From VRUE01 sp963718755 (GTDB taxonomy: Bacteria > Actinomycetota > Thermoleophilia > Solirubrobacterales > 70-9): DNA of 64,000 nucleotides. The stretch covers positions 2,108,001-2,172,000 of the forward strand of contig OY970376.1 in assembly GCA_963718755.1 (NCBI GenBank). Direction: 5' to 3'. The notes below the pieces were generated by a model, which did not search any database, was not told the DNA's origin, and saw only the letters and a program-made list of their open reading frames with translations. The translations under genes and the position numbers were made by a program. Below are positions 58,744-64,000 of the stretch, piece after piece (the stretch's first letter is position 1; the number at the start of each line of letters is the position of its first letter).

Positions 58744-58957
58744 CGGCAAGCTGGTCAAGGTCGGCTTCGCCCAGCAGCAGCCGGAGGCGGAAATGATCCA
58801 GGGGCTGCTCTCGGAGCACGGCATCCCAAGCATGCTGAGGCGGGCCGCCGGCTTCGACGTGCCGGACTTCCTTGCCGCCGGGCCGCGGGAAATCCTCGTC
58901 GCCGAGGAGCTCGCCGAGCAAGCTCGCGAAGTGCTCGAGGGAACCGGCGCCGACTAA
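58730..58957 (+). CDS. DUF2007 small protein
   Basis: 75-aa DUF2007 domain (LVKVGFAQQQPEAEMIQGLLSEHGIPSMLRR...GPREILVAEELAEQAREVL). Function unknown; the domain resembles a small ligand- or protein-binding ferredoxin-like fold. Start is TTG 58730 with GAGGAGG 6 bp upstream, overlapping the Mec-like gene by 14 bp. Its stop shares four bases (CTAA) with the convergent CrtA-like gene. Confidence 0.8.
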   Translation: MSSSSGKLVKVGFAQQQPEAEMIQGLLSEHGIPSMLRRAAGFDVPDFLAAGPREILVAEELAEQAREVLEGTGAD

Positions 58958-59628
58958 GCCGTCGCCAGCGGGTCGCGGCCGTCCCAGCTGCCTTCGGAGG
59001 CGTAGGGGCGAAAGCGGACGAAGGCCGATTCGTGGTGGAAGGGCCGGGCGCGGTCGGCGTTGACCGCCGCATGGTGGGCCCCGTCGGCGCCGGCGGCGTA
59101 TTCGCGCATCTCGCCTGCGCTGCGCCATAGGGAGAACGTGGAGACGAAGCGCGGCGGTCTCGCGAGCGCGGTCGAAGCGAGCACGGCCGGATTGGCGGAC
59201 GCCGCGCGCTCGGCTGGGGCGGAGGTCCTCAGGAAGGGCACCGCGCGCTTTATGCGCGGCCGTCCGAGGGTCAGCACCGCGACCGGCTCCGCGTCGTCTA
59301 CCGGCACCTCCCGTGTCGGCAGGTCGGGCATGCCTGCCCAGGATCCGTAGAGGCGCACGGGCTCGAGCCGGGCGTGCCAGCCCTCGGCGAGGCGCTTGGC
59401 GAGGGGATGACCGGCGAGGAAGTCGTCGAGGGCTCGGTCGTCCGCCCAGGCGGCGATCAATCCGAACCTCCCCGGGCCCGGCCGGGGGACCGGCCCGTCT
59501 CGGAGCGGCGTGCTGAGTGCTGCCTCGGCGTAGGTCATGCCGGGGACGTCGGCGGGATCCGGTTGGTAGCGGAGCATGCCCGGCGCCCGGCGCCAGCCTG
59601 CCTCGACGAGATGCACGGAGACGATCAT
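58954..59628 (-). CDS. Spheroidene monooxygenase (CrtA)-like protein
   Basis: 224 aa similar in pattern to the CrtA family (GMTYAEAALSTPLRDG...GRFGLIAAWADDRALDDFL, WHARLEPVRLYGSWAGMPDLP, STFSLWRSAGEMREYAAG). These heme-type proteins oxygenate carotenoids or act as ABM-like monooxygenases; no carotenoid gene is near, so the substrate is open. Divergent from a TetR gene, which probably controls it. Confidence 0.78.
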   Translation of the reverse strand: MIVSVHLVEAGWRRAPGMLRYQPDPADVPGMTYAEAALSTPLRDGPVPRPGPGRFGLIAAWADDRALDDFLAGHPLAKRLAEGWHARLEPVRLYGSWAGMPDLPTREVPVDDAEPVAVLTLGRPRIKRAVPFLRTSAPAERAASANPAVLASTALARPPRFVSTFSLWRSAGEMREYAAGADGAHHAAVNADRARPFHHESAFVRFRPYASEGSWDGRDPLATA

Positions 59629-59665
59629 GGCCGCTGTACCTCCTGCTCGGTGGCTAACCTAGGAA

Positions 59666-59697
59666 TGACTAAGAAGCATCAGGACCGTACTTACTCA
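59666..59697. promoter_or_regulatory. TetR operator candidate in divergent promoter
   Basis: TGACTAAG (59666-59673) and CTTACTCA (59690-59697), 7 of 8 complementary with a 16-bp gap. ATGACTAAG is also repeated directly at 59697. It lies between the CrtA-like gene and the TetR ATG, so it suits control of both. Confidence 0.45.
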
Positions 59698-60362
59698 TGA
59701 CTAAGTTGTCAACCGAGACCAAACCCAAGCCGGGGCCGCGGCGACGCCTGACGGGGGCGGCTCGGCGCGAGGTGATCACCGAGGCCGCCGCCGAGCTCTT
59801 CGCCGAGCGCGGCTACCGCGGCGCCTCGATCGGCGAGATCGCCCGCCGCTCGGGGGTAACGCCGCCGGTCGTCTACGAACACTTCGAGTCCAAGCGCGAG
59901 CTCTACCGCGAGTTGCTCGAGCGGCATTTCGCCGAGCTGCGCGAGGTCTGGCGCGAGCACTTCGGCGGCGATGGCCCGGCCGAGCAGCGTGTCGCCCGCT
60001 CGTTCGACGCCTGGTTCGCCTACGTCGAAGCGCACCCCTTTGCCGGACGGGTGCTCTTTCGCTACAGCACCGACCCCGAGATCGAGGCGGTCCACGCCGA
60101 GGTTGCCGCGCGCAGCCGCGAGTCGATCCTGCCGCTGTTCGCCGCCGAGGAAGGTGCGGAGAACGTCGCCGGCTCGGTTGCCGGCGAGGGGATCGAAATG
60201 GTCTGGGTCGTCCTCCGCGGCGTCCTCCAGGGCCTCGCGGTCTGGTGGGCGGACCACCCGGAGGTGCCCCGCGAGCGGGTCGTCACAACCGCGATGAACT
60301 CGCTCTGGATCGGCTTCGAGCGGGCGCAAGCGGGAGAGATATGGGAGGGGGGAGTGAGCTGA
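59697..60362 (+). CDS. TetR-family regulator
   Basis: 221 aa. HTH: ITEAAAELFAERGYRGASIGEIARRSGVTPPVVYEHFESKRELYRELLE (family form), then a helical ligand domain. No RBS precedes ATG 59697, and the ATG lies at the edge of the presumed operator, so the mRNA may be leaderless. Probably a repressor of itself and the divergent CrtA-like gene. Confidence 0.92.
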   Translation: MTKLSTETKPKPGPRRRLTGAARREVITEAAAELFAERGYRGASIGEIARRSGVTPPVVYEHFESKRELYRELLERHFAELREVWREHFGGDGPAEQRVARSFDAWFAYVEAHPFAGRVLFRYSTDPEIEAVHAEVAARSRESILPLFAAEEGAENVAGSVAGEGIEMVWVVLRGVLQGLAVWWADHPEVPRERVVTTAMNSLWIGFERAQAGEIWEGGVS

Positions 60363-60369
60363 TTGCGGG

Positions 60370-61125
60370 CTAGGCGGCGTTGGGCCTGGCGATCGCCCGC
60401 AGGTAGTCCCTCCAGGCCGCCTCGATTTCTCCGGCCGGGGCGTCGAATGCCGCTTCCAGGGTGGGGCGGGAGCCGCCGGGGAGGATCTGCAGCGCGAGAC
60501 GCTCGCATGCCTCCGGTCCTCTTTCTGTCTCGAGCAGGTCGAAGATCGTGCCGCCGAGGATCACGGCGTCGCGGCGGGAGGGTGGGAACGACGGCCCGCC
60601 GCTCTCGCGCAGGCGCCTGATCACCGCCGCGCGGTAGAGGCTGACCTGACGGGCGAAGTACTGGGCGGCTCCCTCCACCAGCCAGGCCCAGCCGAGGTAG
60701 CGGGCGAAGCGGCGCGGCGTCCAGGAGGGGGGGAGGTCGGGGTTGTTGGCGGCGATCACGAGCTGTGCGTAGAGGCGCTCGGCGGTGCCGCGCAGGGCTT
60801 CGCGCGAGTCGTCGCCGGCGGCGCGGCGTTCCATGTGCGGGTCGTTGAGCACATGCAGCTCGGTCGCCATCGCCCAGCCGGCCAGGTAGCGCCGCCCCGC
60901 CGGCGCCGCCGACCAGCGCGCGGCCGGCAGGAAGGGGTGGGCGAGCGAGAGCAGCGCCGGATTGGTGTGGACGACGACGGTGATTTCGCCCGGAACCGTC
61001 TCGAAGCGGTCCTCGAGCCGCAGCCGCAGTTCCTCCATGCGGTCGAGCGTGCGCTCGGCGAACGCCGCGTCGCCACTGTCGTGGCGCGCGGTGAAGCTAA
61101 GCGAGTGAGTCTCTACCCAGGGGAT
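60370..61125 (-). CDS. Peptidase-MA-like protein, start uncertain
   Basis: About 222-251 aa. It has the layout of gluzincin-like proteins without HExxH: EELRLRLEDRFETVPGEITVVVHTNPALL, YLAGWAMATELHVLNDP, and YLGWAWLVEGAAQYFARQV where the WLVEGAAQYF glutamate matches the third zinc ligand block. The first ATG is at 61038, but 29 upstream codons (PWVETHSLSFTARHDSGDAAF...) look coding and resemble a natural N-terminus. The only likely initiator there is ATC at 61125, perhaps a mutated ATG. Secretion signal absent. Confidence 0.6.
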   Translation of the reverse strand: MPWVETHSLSFTARHDSGDAAFAERTLDRMEELRLRLEDRFETVPGEITVVVHTNPALLSLAHPFLPAARWSAAPAGRRYLAGWAMATELHVLNDPHMERRAAGDDSREALRGTAERLYAQLVIAANNPDLPPSWTPRRFARYLGWAWLVEGAAQYFARQVSLYRAAVIRRLRESGGPSFPPSRRDAVILGGTIFDLLETERGPEACERLALQILPGGSRPTLEAAFDAPAGEIEAAWRDYLRAIARPNAA

Positions 61126-61147
61126 GCGGCGAGCCTATAGCTGAGCC

Positions 61148-61777
61148 TTAAACAAGTACTGGCTCAGAGGCGGTGCAAACTGAATGAATCTCCTGGCGCG
61201 CACGGTCGAACTCTTCGTCGGCCATCACCGGCGTGCCCTCGAAGGGCAGGTCGCGGTCGATCTCGACCCAGGAGCGGCAGCCGTGGTACTCGTCGCGGAC
61301 GCGGACGGTGACCGGGCGCGGAATGCGGTGGACCCGTAGCAGCAGGATGTGCAGCGGGTGGCGCCGCTTCCAGTTGAGCCGCTTCTCGGCGTAGTCCGGG
61401 GTCCAGACGTAATACGGGGAAAGATCGTCGACGATGCGCGGGTTGCTGACCGTCAGGTGGTCGGTCACCTCGGCCCAGCAGCGCAGCCGGACGCGGTCGG
61501 GCTGGGGGATGCCGCCATCCTGGATCAGCGCTGCGGGGGGCGGCTCCTCGTCGGGCCAGACACCCTCCTCGAGCGCGCGGCGCAGCTCGGGGTGGTGGGA
61601 CTCGCGGACGAGGTTGTTCCGCTGGTGGTCGAAGGTCGGGTAGAGGAAGAAGCGCTCATGCTCGAGCTCGAAGTGCTTGTTGTCCTCGCGAATTCCGCCC
61701 TTGCGCAGGGTCAGCAGCTGCTCGCCCTCGGCGAGAGCGCGCACCGTTACTGCCCATTCCTTTAAAGCGATCGGCAT
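61148..61777 (-). CDS. DUF1802 family protein
   Basis: 209 aa, MPIALKEWAVTVRALAEGEQLLTLRKGGIRED...FELEHERFFLYPTFDHQ...VKP-type DUF1802 blocks, and VTDHLTVSNPRIVDDLSPYYVWTPDYAEKRLNWK in family form. Function unknown. Start ATG 61777 is preferred over 61897 because the extra 40 residues lack coding bias and homology-like pattern. Confidence 0.85.
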   Translation of the reverse strand: MPIALKEWAVTVRALAEGEQLLTLRKGGIREDNKHFELEHERFFLYPTFDHQRNNLVRESHHPELRRALEEGVWPDEEPPPAALIQDGGIPQPDRVRLRCWAEVTDHLTVSNPRIVDDLSPYYVWTPDYAEKRLNWKRRHPLHILLLRVHRIPRPVTVRVRDEYHGCRSWVEIDRDLPFEGTPVMADEEFDRARQEIHSVCTASEPVLV

Positions 61778-61920
61778 ATAAGTCAAACCTGAGAAAGTTG
61801 GAGAATCTGTGCTTGGAGGTTGGCGCCTATGGACCCTGTCCAGGCGAGAGCCCCGCCCAAGGCCGCGCATTCTAGACGAGGCTGGCCGATTCGCCAAATT
61901 AATGGCTGGTTTAGGCCGAT

Positions 61921-63465
61921 CTAGTTCTTCGCCGATGAGTCAATAGCCGATCGGCGGCAGGGCCCGGCGGGCCGGCCGTGCCGGTCGCAAATTGCGAGAA
62001 GGCTCTGCTCGACCCGGCGAAGGCCGTCGGCAGACTGATCAGGCGCCGTCGTGCGGCAGGTTCTTCTTTGCGCCGTAGGAATGGCCGGCGCGGGCGGGCG
62101 GCAAACTAGATTGCGCCCTCGCGGGGCATAGCTGTAACGCCGTCACCGCCCACGCCGATGCCGAGTCCGAGCGTAGCGCTCCTCGTCGAAGGGCTGTTGA
62201 GTTCGAAGCATCCGGTGGCAGAGCCGGCAGGCATGGCGGGCGAGGGCGACCCGGGCCTCGATCGGCCGCATGCCGCGGGCGCGCAGTTCGCGGTCGCGCT
62301 CTTTGAAAGCCACGCAGTGTTGGGAGAGTCCCCAGGCGATCCCCATCAGCGCATCGCGCCGCTCGCCCGGGGCCTGGCGGGAGATCGCCCTGGCTTTGCG
62401 GATCGTCGCCGACTCATAGCGCGCCGGAGCAAGGCCGGTGAAGGAGTAGAGGTGCTCGGCGGTGGGGAAGCGCTCGATTGGCAGGGCATGGACAGCGAAG
62501 GCCGCTGCCCGGGTGCCGGCGACCCCCGGCAACGTCGTCAGGATCTGCCCGGCGCTCTCGGCCAGCAACGCGGCGATCTGGGCCTCGACGGCCATCACGT
62601 CCGCTTCGAGCGCCCGCCAGCGGGCGACATCCCGCCTCAATCGCTCGGCTCGCAGCTCGGCGTCGGGCGGGGGTGCCAGGCAGCTGCCCCAGCGCTCCGC
62701 CCAGAGCTCCGCCGTGGCACGGGAGAGCCGACGCGGCGCCCTGGCGATCAGCGAGCGAGGCGCCGGTGCTCGCCCGGCGAAGTCGACCGCGCAGGCGAGC
62801 ACGGCCTGACCCGTCGGGGTCTCCAGGCCGAGGACCCGCCCGTGGCCCGCCGGGGCTGAGAGCCCGGGGCAGAGGCCGTTGAGCTGGTGGTGGAGGTGCT
62901 GGCGGACGATCGTGCGAGCGGCGATCAGGCGGCGCCGGTGGCGCACGGCGTCGAGCAGTGCCTCCAGGGTCCCGTCCTGGACGGGACGGCCGCGGCCCTG
63001 ACGGGCGAGGGAGACGAGCGCGGCGCAATCGCGGTCGTCGTCCTTGAAGCGGCGCGAGCCGAGCTGAGTGCGCGCGGCCTGGGTCTCTGAGGGGGCGAAG
63101 AGACGGGTCGAGCCAGGTAGGCGTCGCTCGAGCTCGGCGACCCACGGCAGATGCAGCGAGCCGGTCGCCTCGATTGCGATCACCGTGTCGGGCGCGCCAG
63201 CGTCCTCGATCAATGCGCAGAGCCGCTCGATTCCTTCGCGCAGAGTCGGTAACGAAACGGGCTCCCCGATCAGTCCCTGTTCGCCGTTGGCTAACAGCAC
63301 CCGGTTGGTGGCCTTGCCGGGGTCGATCGCCACCACCAGCGTCTTTGCAGGAAGCTCTGCGCTCACCAGGTCCATCGAACAACCTCCCTCTTTATAGAAA
63401 GAGAAAGACCCTCTCCGACCGGCAGAGAGGGCCTTATCTCAGGCCGGTTGTTCGACGGCTATCAG
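61921..63465 (-). mobile_element. IS110-family insertion sequence, copy 2 (inverted)
   Basis: 1545 bp, apparently identical to 6864-8408 but in opposite orientation. Left flank of the element (hydantoinase side) reads TCCAG-CTGATAG, right flank CTAG-ATCGGCC; the reconstructed empty site is CAG-CTAG-ATC, with TAG as the hydantoinase stop. Together the two copies bound 53.5 kb. Confidence 0.9.
62143..63375 (-). CDS. IS110-family transposase (copy 2)
   Basis: Same 410-aa protein as at 6954-8186 with no difference seen, including DEDD residues in VVAIDPGKA, IAIEATGS and KDDDRDC and the Transposase_20 domain. The 222-bp noncoding end downstream (61921-62142) repeats the candidate bridge-RNA region. 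Confidence 0.95.
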   Translation of the reverse strand: MDLVSAELPAKTLVVAIDPGKATNRVLLANGEQGLIGEPVSLPTLREGIERLCALIEDAGAPDTVIAIEATGSLHLPWVAELERRLPGSTRLFAPSETQAARTQLGSRRFKDDDRDCAALVSLARQGRGRPVQDGTLEALLDAVRHRRRLIAARTIVRQHLHHQLNGLCPGLSAPAGHGRVLGLETPTGQAVLACAVDFAGRAPAPRSLIARAPRRLSRATAELWAERWGSCLAPPPDAELRAERLRRDVARWRALEADVMAVEAQIAALLAESAGQILTTLPGVAGTRAAAFAVHALPIERFPTAEHLYSFTGLAPARYESATIRKARAISRQAPGERRDALMGIAWGLSQHCVAFKERDRELRARGMRPIEARVALARHACRLCHRMLRTQQPFDEERYARTRHRRGR

Positions 63466-64000
63466 CTGGACGGGCGGCCGATTCCGCCGCCACCGGGAGT
63501 CTCGATTCGCAGCCTGTCGCCGCTCTGCATAGTGCCCTCGCTCTTGCTCGGCAGCGGCTCGCCGTTGAGGTAGTCGTTGCCGGCCGCGCCGTCCTCGCCG
63601 CCCTCGCGGCCGCGAGGGCGATGCCGCCGGCGCTCGCCGATCAGGGTGTAGCTCATCGGCGCCAGCGCTTCCAGCTCCCGCACCAGGCCCTCGCCGCCGC
63701 TGCGGAGGCCGGCCCCGCCGCTGCCGCGGCGCAGCGCCAGCTCGCGCACGCGCAACGGGAACTCGGTCTCCAGCGCCTCGACCGGCGTGTTGAGCGTGTT
63801 CGACATCGCGACGTGGATCGCGCTCGGCCCATCGGCATCCGGGCAGGCGCCTTGGCCGCCACCGAGCGTCTCGTAGTAGGTGAACCCCTCGCCGGCCAGG
63901 GTCAGGTTGTTCATCGTGCCCTGGCCCTGTGCCGGCACCGGCCGGGCGCCGGCCAGAGCGGCGATCGTCAGGTCGGCGACCCGGCTCGACGTCTCAACGT
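63462..64000 (-). CDS. Hydantoinase B/oxoprolinase-family protein, N-terminus cut by window edge
   Basis: C-terminal ~179 residues of an HyuB-type subunit, which with HyuA hydrolyses hydantoins or oxoproline in an ATP-dependent way. Family blocks are VETSSRVADLTIAALAG, QGQGTMNNLTLAGEGFTYYETLGGGQGACPDADG, the AIHVAMSNTLNTPVEALETEFPLRV block and the C-terminal RIETPGGGGIG. The stop TGA (63462-63464) is provided by the IS110 end; the inferred original stop was TAG at the same codon, so the protein ends normally at RPSS. Confidence 0.88.
   Translation of the reverse strand, partial: VETSSRVADLTIAALAGARPVPAQGQGTMNNLTLAGEGFTYYETLGGGQGACPDADGPSAIHVAMSNTLNTPVEALETEFPLRVRELALRRGSGGAGLRSGGEGLVRELEALAPMSYTLIGERRRHRPRGREGGEDGAAGNDYLNGEPLPSKSEGTMQSGDRLRIETPGGGGIGRPSS

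Noticed and set aside
1..64000. CRISPR arrays, tRNA or rRNA genes
   Set aside because: No regularly spaced short repeats, and no tRNA cloverleaf with TTCRA loop or rRNA signature noticed on either strand.

Overview
The window is GC-rich DNA with dense genes, frequent GTG/TTG starts, an actinobacterial-type SUF iron-sulfur cluster, a CysO/CysM/Mec-like cysteine pathway, WS/DGAT and IspH genes, and long secreted NHL/FN3-like proteins ending in a CPKGKRKARKGGK-type basic tail. Together these suggest an actinobacterium of the class Thermoleophilia (Solirubrobacterales or a relative). This placement is inference from protein style, since no rRNA gene is present.

Layout. 1-6.3 kb (minus): an AddA/AddB-type helicase-nuclease pair, addA cut by the window edge. 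6.4-8.4 kb: a small unknown gene and the first copy of an IS110-family element. 8.4-17 kb: housekeeping genes (HAD hydrolase, acetyltransferase, SufT-like, FxsA, WS/DGAT, IspH), a structured intergenic region around 13.7-14.0 kb, a thioredoxin-fold protein without its cysteines, and a cupredoxin-like lipoprotein with a polytopic membrane protein. 17.2-25 kb: a split SUF system (sufD-sufB-Rieske, sufU, sufS-sufC-rrf2) interleaved with VOC and DUF899 genes. Two copies of one operator-like motif lie in front of the Rieske-sufBD and rrf2-sufCS units. 25-30.6 kb: an MFS exporter, a LuxR-type response regulator and its likely histidine kinase separated by a toxin-antitoxin/endonuclease islet, and htpX. 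30.6-32 kb: a nucleotidyltransferase TA-like pair and a TetR regulator.

32.1-54.2 kb is an accessory block for the cell surface: a collagen-like secreted protein, a decaying tandem array of an NHL-protein plus partner unit (three NHL copies, one intact partner), a PucR-type regulator abutting a partner-gene remnant, a 1496-aa secreted protein with an HExxH motif and a 1.07-kb internal tandem duplication, and an IS481-type element. An 81-bp promoter segment occurs in direct orientation at both ends of this block.

54.2-58.9 kb: TetR, then genes for protein-thiocarboxylate sulfur transfer and cysteine synthesis (rhodanese-ThiF, CysO-like, CysM-like, Mec-like, DUF2007), with a TacA/TacT-type toxin-antitoxin pair in the middle. 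The two halves carry the same 19-bp promoter/operator. 58.9-61.8 kb: CrtA-like protein, TetR, a peptidase-like protein and DUF1802. 61.9-63.5 kb: a second, inverted copy of the IS110 element, then a truncated hydantoinase B gene at the edge.

The most unusual signals are the insertion of both IS110 copies into CTAG at stop codons, a set of hairpins with unrelated stems but similar loops, two shared operator motifs linked to Fe-S and sulfur metabolism, the duplicated promoter flanking the surface block, and the stepwise decay of the NHL array.
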